A stretch of DNA of 64,000 nt, taken from positions 25,018,099 through 25,082,098 of the forward strand of contig NC_088177.1 in NCBI RefSeq assembly GCF_028769735.1, in the 5' to 3' direction. The translations under genes and the position numbers were made by a program. This stretch comes from Zonotrichia leucophrys gambelii (taxonomy: Eukaryota; Chordata; Aves; Passeriformes; Passerellidae). Below are positions 26,001 to 41,000 of this stretch, piece by piece. How positions within the stretch are numbered: the stretch's first letter is position 1; each line of letters starts with the position of its first letter. The notes beneath the pieces are model-generated. The model saw nothing but the letters and a program-made list of their open reading frames with translations. It was not told the DNA's origin and did no database searches.

Positions 26001-29000
26001 AGAACCAGCCGAATGACTCGCCGTTTGTTGTTGAGGGCATAATCCATCTTCTCCTGCTCTGTACCCTGAGAAGGCTGGGCATGATAGGTGCCCCAGTGTC
26101 AAGGAAAACATTCAGTGATTGAAAATACCAAGGCCAGTATGAATTCACAAGCAACTGACTTCCAACAAAGCACTTTCAGGGTGCTCAAACATACCTTTCC
26201 AAAATACACTTCTAAATTCTGACATCCACTAGCACAAGAATTTGCAAACTTTTCACGTTCATAGTAAAAAGTAAATTGAAAGTGAATTTTCTGAAGAGCA
26301 CAGGAAGGATCACAGTTTCACCACAGAGATGGTTGCTCTAGGAGAACAGAAGAGAAGTGACACTTGGAACAACAAAGAGGATTAACCATGGAGACTGAAG
26401 GAGGATATTTCTCCTTGTTCCTCTTTGGAAACACTTGAAGAAAAAGAAAAATGTCACTTTGTGTTCATTAACAATTCCAATTTTCCATTTGTTAGGAAGA
26501 CTACCAGAATGAACAACCAGTGCTATTCCTTTTGTTTTTACAAGGTATTGTAACTCAAAATGAACTCAGTCCCATTAAGGGAGGGGGACTTTGACATTTA
26601 CAGCCTAAACTGACCATAGAAACACAGGGTAAAATAATAAATTTTGTAGTAGCCTCATTGTCATGAGGAAATCAGACATTTCCACTGTGTCAAATAAAGT
26701 GTATTTCAAACACAATACTTTGTGAAAGTTATTTTGTGATGAACAATATGAAAAAATGGGAAACATTTCAATGACCTTTTTAAAGACAAAGTGTCAACAT
26801 TACAAAACTACACAAATAGCTAAAAGGCCAAAAGTAACATTTAGTGAAAGCAAAAAAACCAAGAAAAAAAGTAAAAGCACAATGGGCAATAAATTGAGAT
26901 AATTTGAGTCTTTGACCTGTGTGAAAATGAAGTATCTCCAGAAGAAACAGGATATGACAATTTGTGTGTCTATTTCTCACTGAAAAAAGGTTAACAATAT
27001 ATATTTCAACTGTTCAAATAAACTGAAAGCTGAGTGGAAAGTAAGCACCGAATGAGTGCAGTTACATCTTCAACTTTGCTCCCCAGTTACCAGATTTCTG
27101 ATTCTGGACTGCCATGAGTAATGCTATTCCAAATTACATAGTAACATGTAACATTAAAATACTGACACTCTCCCTCACAGCCATGTCCAGCATCCTTGCA
27201 TCCTTCCAAGATGAACTTTCAGTTGCTGTATCAAAATATTTTAAAATACTAATTAGAAAATAAAAATATTAATGAGGAATACAAATTATATAAGGTATTT
27301 ATTCTAAGCTTCTAATTTAGAAAAAAAATCTCTAACAATACTATTAATAAAATGCAATGGGGAAAAGTACCTATTAAATCACACTTTGAAATGATCCTGC
27401 GGCCCAAAGCCCTAGGGTGCTCATTTGACTGACAAACTTTCAGAAATCTGCATTTTAATTTGGAAAGGTTTAAAATTAGCAGAGAACTAAACATGACAGT
27501 ACAATTAAGGCAGAAAGGCAGAAGGTCATAAGAAGTAAATAATTCATTCTAAGTTATGTGCTCTCCAATATCTTGGGGAGTAAGTTTAATATTCTACACA
27601 GTCATTTTTCTCATGCCATATTTACCTTTCAAACACTATAATTATTTAATGTATTTTTACTTTCCTATTAACTGACTCACCACAGGCACTTGTAAGTTTT
27701 CTATATTTTTACTGCTCATTTACATTGATTTATCTTTTATGAACATTATCACAGGGAAATTCAATGAAAGGTTCTCACATTTTTATGCGATCTTCAGGAT
27801 GCAGCTTCACTACAGACTGCAATCAGAAATAAACTGTGATGTACACTTGCAACAAGTGTCAGATAATTGCCAAATATTTATCAACACCAATATGGTTAGA
27901 GCTCAATATATACATATATTTCTAATTTCCCTAGCATATGCTAAGAAATTGAAGCAATTCTGAAGGCTGTTCTTCCCTGTATAGGAAGACCCAGCTATAG
28001 CAGGAGTTGTGCAAGATCATTGCTACAACAGAATGCAAAATTTTTGGTGGCACAATGGTAAAGGAGAAATGTGCTGAAGAACTATCATCTACAGAGAGCA
28101 AAAGAGGAGTTTATTCTTTCCAAGTATTTGGACAGTGGTACTTTAAAGGTGCACTCCTGCACACATGCTTACACACAGGCACTAACCCAAGGTCACTTTT
28201 GGAGTTGCTGCTCTATTTCAGGTTTTCTTTCAGGCCTTGTCCTGCCTCCATCTGACAAGCTGTAGCTCTGAGAGTTTGTCCATTTCTATGCTGTGAAGAA
28301 GAGGGGAAAAAGGGGCCTTGATCCAACACACAGGACTTATATCTGATCCAGGACAGGGAAGCTTTGCTTCCCTATAAAACAGAAATTTGGGTTTTTTTTT
28401 TCATATTGCAGGATCTATTCTATAATGACTGAAAAAGACGGTGTGCAGAAGGACAGGACAGAATAGGCATGGAATCCACAGCAAGCAGCAATGTTACTTG
28501 GACAAAATGGTGCATCTGTCCATTCTGTTCAGGATTAAAATAACTTACAAATGACTGCTGTAAAAGAAGTGAAAACCCAAATAATTTATACTCTGTACTA
28601 TGCTTGAAAGCATTTCAGTGGTCAAGCTCTACTCATACTTGCATGCTGCCAGCTAAAATAGTATCCTAAGTGGGTGTAGGAAAATAGACTTGTTTTGATT
28701 CAAAATTGGGAGCTGAAGTAAAAAGCCACTGACTGAATCAACTTTTCTTCTTTTTCTGTTTTAATTTCCTCATTGAGCATAACTAATCTCTCCTTAGTCT
28801 CACAGCACTGGCGAACACTTTTGTAGCATGATTTTGCTCCAAAAAGATGAGCTTTGTTAGGAACCTTTCAACTCTAACAATAAATTTCAATGGTACAATC
28901 AACAAAGCACAGTTAGCTTTTCCATATTCAGAATGAACCAAATAAATAATAATTCAGCTCCAGGAAAGCTAACACTAAAGCAGTAGGATACCAGTTACTT

Positions 29001-32000
29001 CCAGCTCCTCTCTGAAAAGAATTAACACGATGCTTGCCATGACCCATTGAAGACCATGGTCTTAGCATCCTCTCCAGAACAGATTTCATCACAACTATTT
29101 ATCCTTAAGTGCGATTATCCTTAACTTTGATTACCATAAAAGCTTTTCCCCTCTAAAGAATGAGGGACATTTTACTTATGGGTCTGATTTTCCCAGTTGC
29201 TGGATAGAGGTATTCAATTATAACTGTGGAAAGAGAAGCCTGAATCTCAAATGGACTGACTGAATAATACGAGCTAAGTGAATCAGGACAAAAAACCCTA
29301 AACATTAAAAGTGTTGCCCTTTTTTCCCCTCTGAATGCTGTCAGCAACAGCATTTCATAATACTTTTGATATCCAAAACAATGTGATTTTGGAAATGTGT
29401 TTGTTTCAGGTGTGCGAACAATCTTCTACAGACCAGTTTCATGGGTCCAAAGGTTTTCAAAACAATTACTCTCCTCGCTAGGAGTAACACAAATGGATTC
29501 TCAAGCTTGCCAGACAAGGACACAATGCTCTATTTTGTGGTTTCAGGAGGTGAGCTTTCCCAGATGTCACTCGCCCCACTGAGCTTGAAGGAAAGCACTT
29601 TCACACCATTGCGATTCAAAACAAATAAATAGGGAGCTGAAGTTATTATACCCCTGTCAAAATTCTATAAAACAGAAAACATTATATGTTTATTTTATAT
29701 GTTCCCAGTCACTTGATAGCTTCAAGTCACTGTGCACAAGGAAAACTCTCTAGGTCCAACAGCTCCTCAAACTAAACAATCTGCCAGTAAGTGACAGATG
29801 GACATTTCACAGGCTCCTGTGAAACATGCAGAGAGGACAAGAATCATCCCCAGCTCTCAATGCTCTCCACTATTAAGATTTCATCTCCTAATATTCACAT
29901 CCAATTGAAGTTTCTTACAGTTTGTTTGCATATGCTATGGACTATTATTACAGATTATTACTACTTTTTCATAACAATTATGACAGTGCCTAGGAACTAC
30001 TTACCCACTGCAAGTTCAGGCAGCCTCTTGCTAGAGGCAGTTCAGTTTGCAATCTGTACAGTGGACCACTGATATCACTAAGCCATAACTGTCCCAGTTA
30101 ACATGCAGATGCTGTAGTTCAGCAAAACCCAAAAAAGACAGGGAGGATACAGGAAGAGAAACCCAAATTTTTATGTAAGTTCACTTGTTTGGTGGAGGGA
30201 CAGTACATTTATTTCCCTTGGAACAGCAATCAGCACAGGAAATAGAGAGTTTTCATGGTCTGTACTGTATCTCATCATGGGTAATGCACTATCCATTTCA
30301 GAGTTGTTGAGCTATGCACAGCTGCTGGTCAGACACTGAGAATCTACTCACAAGGCACAGCCTCCATGGGACATGATGTACTTCCTGACAGAGGGAATCT
30401 TCACTTTCTTCACTGACAGCTATAATGGCTAAAGCAACTTTTCTCTTAAAAAAGGATATTGTGCCATCAAGGCTGGGCAGAGCTGACTATTTGGCATAAA
30501 AACACAGTGCATCATAATAAAATCATTTAAAACAGAATCTGTGAAAAAAGGAGAAATAATATAGTCAATTAGACCTCTGCAAACAGCTAGGGGATTGTCA
30601 AGGATGAGATTTCTTTCACGTGAATGATCTTATTAGCCCTCTGCATATAATAAAGTGGTCTTTTTGCACTTTCTTTGTAGGCAATAGATACAAAAAAGGG
30701 TAAGGAACAAATATGATCTAAAATATTAATCTTTTAGTCTTGTCTGCATGAATTTTATTGCATTAATTTTATTGTTAACAGGTATTTGCCCAGGGTCAAA
30801 GAGAAATCTGGGACAGCAAAAAGCCCCACATCTGTGCTGAAGTGAAATATTTGGATATATTTCTCTACAAGTGTGGAGTTCTATGCAAGGAAGAATTTGG
30901 CCTTTCACAGCTGGGTACCTAAAAAGAGCTGTAACATTTGGCTTTAGGAGTTACAATACCAGGCAGCACACTTAGCATATCCCACACAGGAAAAGGCAAA
31001 TAATTTCATTCTTTGCTGATTTCCTAGCACTGAGTAGAATGCCTAAAAGAGGTAAATGGACAGTCAAATTTCTGGGTTTATTTTGATTCAAAGGTACCAC
31101 AGCTGCTACATTTACATTAAAATGTATATGAACAATATGACTGACATTTTCTCTGGCAAAACCCAGCACAGTATTTTTTCTGCTAAAATGACCTGTGGTA
31201 GTGCTGGTGCAAATCCCAGTTTGCCTTATCTTTGTATTTGTTACAACGAGAAGGATTTATAAAGCCTGGCTGCAGAGGCCAGAATGAGTTTGGCAGGCTT
31301 ATATGGAATCACTGAGAAACAGTGAACACAATACCCCAGGGTATTATTTCTACAGTGCAACTTCTGAGATAACAGAAACATTTACAAACATTGTAAGGAA
31401 TGGCAGAAGAAATACGAACACAACTGTGCAATATAATATTACGTCATTGCTTCCACTTCCCATATGAAAGCATCTCTCAGTTGACAAAATTCACCTCTGA
31501 AAGGGCAGCACTTTTTCAATGTAATGCTCAGAGCAAATTGTTTTTTAAATACTCTTAAATTAAAGGAATGCATAAACAAAAAATTCCATTTTCCAGCATT
31601 CTGTGATCCTATATCCTAAAACTAATTTACGAATTGTGACACATTATATTGTATTGGGATATAGGTACAATCTTGTCACTACATGTTTTGACAAAAAACT
31701 TTAAAATATTTTTAAAATAATTTGTTTTGAAAAATATATAATGCATGCATACTGCAGATGGCAAACTTGTGATTATATGGCTGCAAGCCTGAAGGAGAAT
31801 ACTCTGCTTGCAACTCTAGTAAACAGGTATGAAAAGGATCCCTTTTATTTCTGTCTTTAAAGTAATGGAAACATACACTTTAGAAGGATTTCTGTAATTT
31901 TTCACTAATTCCACTATTTATGCACCACTATAGATGTTTCTCCAATACCGTGAGGTCAATCACAGATTAACTGGATTTAAGAACACTTTTGAATATGTAC

Positions 32001-35000
32001 TTAGCAGACATCTATAGTGCAAAAAGAACTTGCAAAAGCAATGTTATGTAGTTTAATATGTAGGTCTGTGCATTACTTTATGGGAATTATGAGGATTTTT
32101 TGTGCCTGATTCTTCAAAAATTAAAGTACTTACTAAATTGTAAGTCTGCAAATATCTATATCCCTAGATGTAAATTCTCTGTTCTCTTTACACTAATGAA
32201 AAGCAGCCCATTAAGTGTAGATGCAGCAACCTGCATTCTTGGGACTCAGTTCATTCTGTGCCAAGTTCTCCACTGAGTAACAATTCTTTTTTCCCTGCAT
32301 ATAGGAAAATATCACAAACACAAAATTTAAATTGTGATATTTTAAATGTGATGTGAAGATTTGAGAATACTTATATTAGCACAATGTAATGTCTGGAGGT
32401 ATCAAGCTATTTCACAGTGACCTCCGGAACAAGGGGTACCATTACTAATGGGGTGCTCTGTCCAGGCCTTATGGTTGTGCCTAATTAAAGTCATAAGTGC
32501 TGGTCTGGCACCTTGGAGGATTCTGCTGTTCTACTATGACCTTAAAGGACAAACACAATAGAGCAGGCTTGGAAAAGTGGATTCCTATTTTTAATTCTGG
32601 ATTTCCTTAACTCTCTTGGGGTTGTTTTAGAGCAGCAGACAGTTCTTCTGAGAAAAACCACCACTACAGGGGCTTTTCAAAGCAGTGTTCCCACAGCAAA
32701 TCCACCTTATAGGGCAATAGTAAAACAGCTTCTGTAGGTACCTGTTGCTTCATTTAAAGTTGCTTCAAGGCGCATAGTTTCTAGAAAGTGCTCTAAAATT
32801 TTCTCTGGGGTTCCTGACATCACAATATACCTGAGGGAGGGAAAGGAGCAGTTAGCATCTCACAGCCAAAAGAGCTAATCGAGAAATAATTGTGTACCAG
32901 CAAGAAGATCAGGACTGCTGTGCTGCTGTGTGCCAAGCTCCTGCTCTGACCAGAATCTCTGTGTGCTTAGGGCTAAACCCCTCACAATCTTTGCTGGCTT
33001 CCCCCCGTAAACCTTAGCAGTAACATTCTCCACCCTGCCCAGGGATGAGAGACAGCCCCCTCCCCACACAAGTACTTCAGTACAACACCGCCACAATCAC
33101 ACCACAATCAGCAGAGCTGCAATGGTCCAAACTCAGAGAAGTACAAGCAGAAATGCTCCTCCAGTGAGAATACATATCTCAGTAACAACAGCAACTTGCA
33201 GTCATAAAAAGGTCTTAACTATGGTCTTAACAGTTTCAGACTCACTATGAGCCTGAAATAAGAACTAGTGTGTATCAGTGTCAGAGCAAGGAAACAATTT
33301 CCTTCAGCATCCCTGACACAGGTTGGTCTGGGAAGGTGGGGGCAGATAATGAAATAGCACACCGTATCCTCAAATTTGTGCAATGCCTTGCATAGCTGAA
33401 GTATTTCAAGTAGATAAACTGAGAATTGTACCATTTCCTGCAATTAGTTTAGTGAGGTGAGAGAACTAGTGCAACAGCCAGGTTTTTCTGCTTCATGCAA
33501 AAACACTGGCAAGATTTTAAGTACCCACAGAATATCATATGATATTGGAAAACTTGTCCTGTCATCTTTTTTTTCTCTTTTCTCATGGATCAGATTTCTT
33601 TATATTTCCCTTCATTCTTTCAATCTTTGCTTTTTTTTTCTTTTTTTTTTTTTTTTTTTGGGAATTCAACTGATAAAGTATGAAACTTAAAAAAAATAAA
33701 AGAAAAAAAAGAAAGAAAAAAACCCTGAGAAGTGAAGATACTCTGCTCCTGCTGAGAAATAAGTGGTGGAGCTGAGCTCCTGGGAGCTCCTCCTCACTTT
33801 GAGCACTGACCGTCACAGTTCTTTTACCTGCCAACCTCTTTGGAAGAACTGTATTGATGTCCCAAGAACACAAACACTTGTTAAGCCAGTGCACATTCTC
33901 ACAGAGATACTAACCAAGTATCTAAGTGAGTGAAGCAGAGAAATCACAGGTTGCTGTACTCTGAATATGAAAGTGGAAATGAACAGTGAAGTGACTTGCA
34001 GGGCTGCTGAATTCATGCTGCATGAGTGTGATCACCCATAAAGAGTTAGATAAGTGATAACTTCAGAGCCAGTCCTCCCAAGTGAAACTGGCACTGAGCG
34101 AAAGCTCAGCTCAGGGAGCTGGGCAGGAGCTCTGTCTCCTCTGTAGAGAAGGCAGTGGAATCCAAACTGTAACCAAAGGATCTGTTCCCAAAATGAAGAT
34201 TCTCCCAAGGCCAAGATGAGAAAATTAGTTCTTTCCTGAGAAGAGGTGCCTGATAAGCTCCTCTTTTGAGCAGTCATTTTCAAAAGTACTGAACACTCCA
34301 CTAAAACATTCCAGTAACACTTGATTTCTGGAAATCAAGAAACTGGTAATTTTGGTTTGGTGTCTCAAACATAAATATAGCCACTTACTCTATTTCCTAA
34401 GGGAAGAAACATTGTCCCCAGTGAACTCACTTTGAAGACTTTAAACACAAAGACACTGCCAACAAAGTATTAGCAAAGAATCCAACTGGTGAAAAGCAGA
34501 CAGTGAACCTTCAGGGTAACTTCCTCTTTTGGGTAATTTATGTCTATTGGTCATACTTATCAGCAAAAGTTCCCTTGCTGGCACATTTATAGTACCCAAA
34601 ACCTGACCAAATGAGTAAAATATTTACAGAAATGAAATTCTGAACTTTACCTGAAAATATTCCTGGTATGTAAGGCCTAACTTACCCATAAATATCTCTG
34701 GCTATTTTTATCAAATTCTGAAAAAGAAAATGTTAAATAATACAAGTAACACTGGTGCAAAGAGTTTGAAAGGAAGGCAGTGTTTCAAAATGTTCAAATG
34801 GAACTTTCACTTTTGGAAGCATGAAAAATGTGTCAGACCCAACAAAAAGAATTTAAACCTATGACCAAGTTGCTGTGCATTGCAGTTGCTGATGCAAATC
34901 CACTGCCTATGGTCAAGTTCCCCTCATTTGGGCAAAGAAAAACTTCTGTAAGAGTACACAGTTACCTGGTAGCATAGATTGTTTTTCTGGATGTTTTAAT

Positions 35001-38000
35001 AAATCAAGTGAATAGAAAATAGAAAAAATAGAAGTTCCTGAAAAATGTGAAATGTGTATATAAAATGCAAGGAATGGCTCATGCAACCTTCACAGATCTT
35101 TATAAATCTTTGCATTCAGTCATGAGGTTAAAATAAGTATACGAAATCCCAGATGAGAAAAAAACTGTACCCAAAGTATTGCGCAATAAATTGGCTCTTT
35201 TTTAAGAGAAAGTGAGGTTCGGGGTAAAGGATTCAAAACTTGTTGAAATTGTTTGAATGCTTCAGAAGAAAATTGTGTATCCATTTGCAAACACATTTAC
35301 AAAGCCTTTAGGGGTTTTACCAAGGTTCAGAATGATAATAGCCTCACTCTACTCTTATCACAGTGGTATCCAAACAGAATTGTACTTTTTCCCTTTCAGT
35401 AAGAAAGGAAAATATAGTTAATATTGTTATTACAGTGGTAAACTATTCTGTAAGATAAGCTCCGCAACTTTCGTTGCATGAGATCTTTGTATTGTATATA
35501 AATTGTGCATAGCAAACTCTTCTTAGCATCTAGAGCTCAAAATACAAAATAAAGATACCTGTACTTAACAATAAAACAATGTATTTTCCTCCCATCTCTT
35601 ACACAGTAACTCAGATTAAGAGGGTTTCATCAATCTCCATGCTTAGTCTATTTGGAAGCTGTTTCTTGTGGTAAGTATTTACACTGAGATCTTCAGGGAA
35701 TTACTGTGCAAAGACACAGAGCTGGTGTGCTGCTAGAAATGGATATATTACTGATTATGGGACATGTGCTGATGACTAAAAAAAGAAAACCTTTATATGC
35801 ACTGCAGTCTTCCACTGAAAGGGAATATGCTATTGTTTGGATAATAGTACCATTTAAAAAGGTTAGTAATTGTCTGACATTTGCACTACTGAATGAAAAC
35901 ATACTTGTGCTGCGGCTGTGAATTTCCTTGATTAGAAATTCTGTTTCCTGCTGGGATCTTCTCCAACACCAAGACATCTTGGTCATGTTCTTTGAGTCTT
36001 ACTGTATTTGCTTCCACATCCTGCAAGACAAGTTATTTTTAATAAATGTGACTGTACTTGATTTGCCTGATTAGTTACTCTTAACAAACTGCATGACTTT
36101 CAAACACAAAATACTTGTGTTGGTTCTTTCCCTCTGTATTTATCTGTCTTTATTCTGTTTTTCTCACAGGCAGAATTAAGAAGGAAGCACTGGCACCGAG
36201 GCAAGAAACAGAGAACTGTGGGAGAGATTAGAGCAAGAACTATATTAAAAATTTCCATTTTACAGAGATGTCAAAATTAAAAAAAAAGTTTGCTGGAAAA
36301 CAGCCTCTCCCCAACTTGCTGTATATAATGTCGTCTCTACCCCACTTATATGCAAATACTATTTTCTACAATCAGACTTTTCTCTAAAATAAAATAATAA
36401 TAAAAAGAAGAAATTAGCATTTAAGAATAGAAAGTCTTAGCTCAGTAAATTGTTCATTTTCTACTACCAACTCACTCAGAGTAGAAAAAGAAAAAAGTTA
36501 AGTATAATGTGCATTCAAAAAACACAGGTAAAAATTAGTAAGACCATGGACTTGGATCTTCTTTGAATTATAGACCAAAGCTTAATCAGTTTTAAGTCTC
36601 CACAGCCAACCCAGCCTTACTCCCAAAGGGATTCTCATTCCCTTTTGTACAGCAACCACAAGTCATTTTTATAGTGGAATACCCTTTCTGGACTGGTTTT
36701 ATTGCTGCAATACTGGGCATATACAGGTTAAAATACAGGACAATGCTAGTTTTGACTTCCTCTACTATGAACGACCACAAAATAGCCTGAATTTACAGAA
36801 TTACAGTTGGACTTGGGAACACATTTACCCCAAAATGAATAACTGTCAAATTAGTCTGGGAATATCTTTCTAGAGTTCTCTGATAAAGGCATCTGTAACT
36901 TCTGCCATTTGCCACTTGATTCTGCCCTGAAACTCTTGAATTTAATGTATCTGACACTGACCTATGTGGGAGAAGGGGTGATCTTGTTTTTTTTTTATAT
37001 TTGGACAGAATATCACTAAGAAATCCTGAACAGCATGAGGAAAAGCTGAGCAGGGCAAATGCTAGATTATAGAATGTGAGAGACAAGATTCCATTTGGTC
37101 ATATTTTCATGTCTGAGCTGGGAGCTGAGAGAGGAAAGGTGATGAACATATTCTTTATGTGACCTTCTAGACTGTCTCATCTCTGTTCCACGATTAGGCA
37201 CACTACAAACAAGGCCATCAATATTAATATATTCATAGAAATGATAGCCTCTAGAAAAACTTGCAAGTTCTGATATGACACTGAGGGCTGCCCGTCCCAC
37301 TCTTACCCTAAGGATCCTGTTGAAGTCCTCCTTATCTACTCTCAGGAAGTGGCAGTTGTCTTCCCGCAGAACAATGGATGCTGCTCTGGGAGCATCATTC
37401 ACAAGTGCTAACTTGCCAAAATCATCTCCTTCGTGTAGAGTACATACCACACCCTGCACAGAGCAAAACATTTACATGCAGAAACCCATCATTACTCTGG
37501 ATTCTATTGAAAGTCCTTGTACAAACACTGGACTTCACAATCAAACACCAAAATAAATCTATTTGGCAGGAAATCAACAGCCAAAATAATGACTAGGAAA
37601 CAATACTTGATAGCTGGTTATTACTATTACTAAAGAGAGGCAAGAACAGAAAAGAATCAGCTTGTTCCCGGAAATTGCATTCAGCTTGAAGGACTTGTCT
37701 CTTCTCAGCCTGCTGAAGACAGAAAGCTGTTGACTATTCTGTTTTTTATTTATAGAGGCCCTAAAAAATAAAATCAAGTTTGCAGAATTAACATAGAGCA
37801 TATCTCCAGCTGTTGTACATCAGCAGTGCTCTGTTTCCTCCAATTCACAGTAAGAGAGGATCTGGCCCACCCAGTGATGTAAAAAACATGGCTAAATATG
37901 TGTTACTGAGGAACAGACTTAACACTAGGGCCCTTGTGCTAGATTTTGGTGAAATGCTTTGTTTTCAAATGGAGGATTCTCAGTCACTGAATGAGAAATC

Positions 38001-41000
38001 AGTGAGGAGTGGGGTTTAAGATTCAAGGGATTCCTGTGTACCAATATCTTTTTAGCTTTGAAAAATCTCTCTCATAAACAGGAAATTTCATAAAGATGCT
38101 TTTTGGTCTACGGCTTAAGTAAAATGAATAGCTGGCATAAATCTGGAAGAGCTTCAACCAACCTGAGAACCACCAGTCACAAAGCAGTACTTTTGTCTGA
38201 CATGCATGAGAAGAGTTAGTCATCCAAATGCACGACAACACGGTGGTAAAGGGATGGGGCAAAACCCCCATGAGAGAGAAGTCTGGCAATCCACCAAATT
38301 CCAGCAAATTACTTTGTCCTAAAGATACTGATGTAACTCTGATGGATTAGTCAGAAACTGAGTAATATATCCCAAAATTATAGAGCAATCTACTGGAAGT
38401 ATAATCAGTAAAACCACTGGATCATTTCTTAATAAAATTACAATCTATTTGTTTTGTCAGACAAAGCAATTTCACTCTAAATTAAACTGTATTCCTTCAA
38501 AGTTTACTCTTACAATTTCAATAATAACAATCATACAAAATAGCTTCTGAAAAAAATACCTTGCCATAAATGACTACGTTTACTGATCCCTTTAGGATAA
38601 TGTACCAAGAAGTACCTTCTTCTCCCTGATTAAATACTACAAGAGAGAAAAGATTTTATGGTTAGAATATAATTATTCAAAATATAAATGGGCCAGATTC
38701 TTCACCCAATAAAATTCAAGGTAACTCTACAGTCATATAAATGTCTACCTTATAAAAGGGCATACTATGATTTTAAAAGCAATTGCCTTCAGAATTTAGA
38801 AAAACAATTCATACCCATATAGTTATGTTATAACACTAATGTGAAAGTTGCTTTTCTTTTCTATGACAGCTCCAATAACTACTTTATCAATATGTCAGGT
38901 AATCAATTACTATTAGCACACAGGTTGGATCCCACTAGTAGCACCATGTTCTAACCCAGTTCTCTAGTGACTGTAAAGTTAATATTCATTTGCTAAAATG
39001 TCTCCGTATTAACATGCCTGAGTAATCTACCATTTTAAATCCTTTGTTTTGTGAAGGAAGATTTTTTTTAAATACAGGATTATATTAAAATACATTTTAA
39101 ATAGAGATTGGTCAAATAAAAAATTCTAGATAAAAACACACCCAAATTGTAAGCGATACATACACTCAGCCAAGGAAACAGAATTAATTTTGTTATTGTC
39201 CCCGCATTTGATAACAGACTAAGCTATCACTTATTACCCTAGGTTTTAAACATGAAGTGACAATCAAGTTTGAAGAATGCATCCAAGTTTTGCTCTTGTC
39301 ATTTAAACATTAGGAATTTATATATTCATAGCACAGGTAAGAAAGAGATCTGACAGGATTCCATTTACTTACAGACTGTTCCTGCTTTGGGATGTGACTC
39401 AAAAATGAGGACACCTGCTAATTCCCGTTTTACCTTAAAATAGAAAGAGAAATTATAGTTATTATATGTATCTCATTCCTCCTGGTGATGAGGTCACATA
39501 ACATAGCCCCGTTGTACTTTCCTTCCCTCTGCATCATTGATCAGTTGTTGGTCTGCTTCACTTCATCTCCTAATTCCTATTGATTGGCTTTACAGAGCTA
39601 CAATTCCTGGCTCCAAATGGCTCAGACAAGGGCATCTTTAAGATATGGGTCTCCACATCTTTCTTTGTACGCACACATGTGAAATGACCATCCATGATTA
39701 ACAAGACAGGAAGTTTCAAATGGTAGTAGTAAATCTGTTACAGAAGATAGCTAGAGATTGTCAATTACTGCAGGGAAATATTCCTGTTCTCTCCTGAGGA
39801 ATCTGGTTGAGACTGAGGTAAGTCTGTGCTTCTGCTGTGTCAAGCTGTGAGGCACAGCCATCTGGACTTGCTGAGTCCCCTCTCTGCCTGACAGCTCCCC
39901 AGGCAAAGCATCCAGCTCAGTACCTCTTCCAGGAACACCACACTGCCCTTGGTGTCAGCCAGCCTCCTGCTGAGGTTGTGTTGCCCTCGGTGTGATCAGC
40001 TCTGGCTGACTGGGCACTTGTCTCTGGTGAGACACTGCTTACAACTGCTTTTTGCCACTCTAAACACTGTGTTCTGCCACAAAATAGCAGTAGCACTAGG
40101 AATCTTGTATGATCCTGAGTTCTTCTGTGTTTTATGTTTCCCTTCGCTTATTTGGAGCATGTCAGCTGGTGACAAGCCATTTTTCAGAGGTACTACCATG
40201 TAACTTAATCATGCTAAATACAGATCAAAAACTGGCCTCAACATCTATTTACTAGTAGTATTTTCACACCACTGTCTCACTTGTTTAAATTAAAAAAAAA
40301 AAATTAGGCCATGAAGAAAGACTTGGAAAGGAACTCTCAAATTCTGGACACAATCCAAATGAGACTCTGATGGCATCTCCTAAGATGGGTGGAAAAATTT
40401 GGGCACTGATGTACTTAAAGGCACCCACCCAACCTTGGTGCTCAGGCACCAAGGATAAACATATCACATCAGCCACCTCTCTTAGAACTCCTTCCTGACA
40501 ATCAGGGGAAAGCACCCCCTTTTTGAAGCCTGGAGAAAAAGAGATAAATAGAGGTTTCTTAAAGTACACCGACCAGTAAACAACCTCAGAGGCCTGCAAT
40601 TTCTGTAACACTTAACTCACCAAACTCCTTTATAACTTCTGCTCAAAGGCAATGATACTTTCATAAGGCCAGAAAATACAACCCCATTAGCACTGTTCTG
40701 CACATAGCAGAGAGCCTTTCTGTCCATTTATGTCCTCAGATGTCTTCTCAGTTGATTCAGTCACTGGTCTTTGCTGTGAATGAATTCACTTGATGAAGCC
40801 CAAGATATGACTTGTTTTTAACACTGTGTTATATAATTCTTCTTCATTTGTACATTAACTTCACAGGCTTCTCTAGCAGGAATTAGTTCACCACCATGAG
40901 ACTTGAGCTTTATCCATTTTACTTTCTATTGCTTGTGGCATATCAAGAAAACTTATTACTTTAGGAATTATGCCTTACTTAAATTAAACATTTAATTTCC

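Larger units (their letters stand above)
26088..30459 (-). other. RAPGEF4: U12-type AT-AC intron of RAPGEF4 (4372 bp)
   Basis: Read on the minus strand, the intron starts ATATCCTTTT at 30459-30450 and ends ...TTCCTTGACACTGGGGCAC at 26088. These are the three hallmarks of an intron removed by the minor (U11/U12, U4atac/U6atac) spliceosome: an exact 5' consensus, a TTCCTTRAY branch site at 26106-26098 and a terminal AC. The predicted branch adenosine at 26099 is 11 nt before the intron end, within the usual 10-16. The intron sits in phase 2, inside the histidine codon of AHYHAQP. The rest is AT-rich, with no other gene recognised. Confidence 0.93.
36021..39372 (-). other. RAPGEF4: RAPGEF4 introns 36021-37306, 37454-38559 and 38637-39372
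   Basis: Three GT-AG introns between the cNBD-B exons. They are AT-rich. I see no repeats or other genes. Confidence 0.85.

Noticed and set aside
26064..26078. Ordinary AG acceptors (catgcccag and ccttctcag) for the 25937-26087 exon
   Set aside because: Both would remove conserved residues (HYHAQ or HYHAQPSQ), and no matching GT donor exists at 30460. The AT-AC pair explains the protein exactly.
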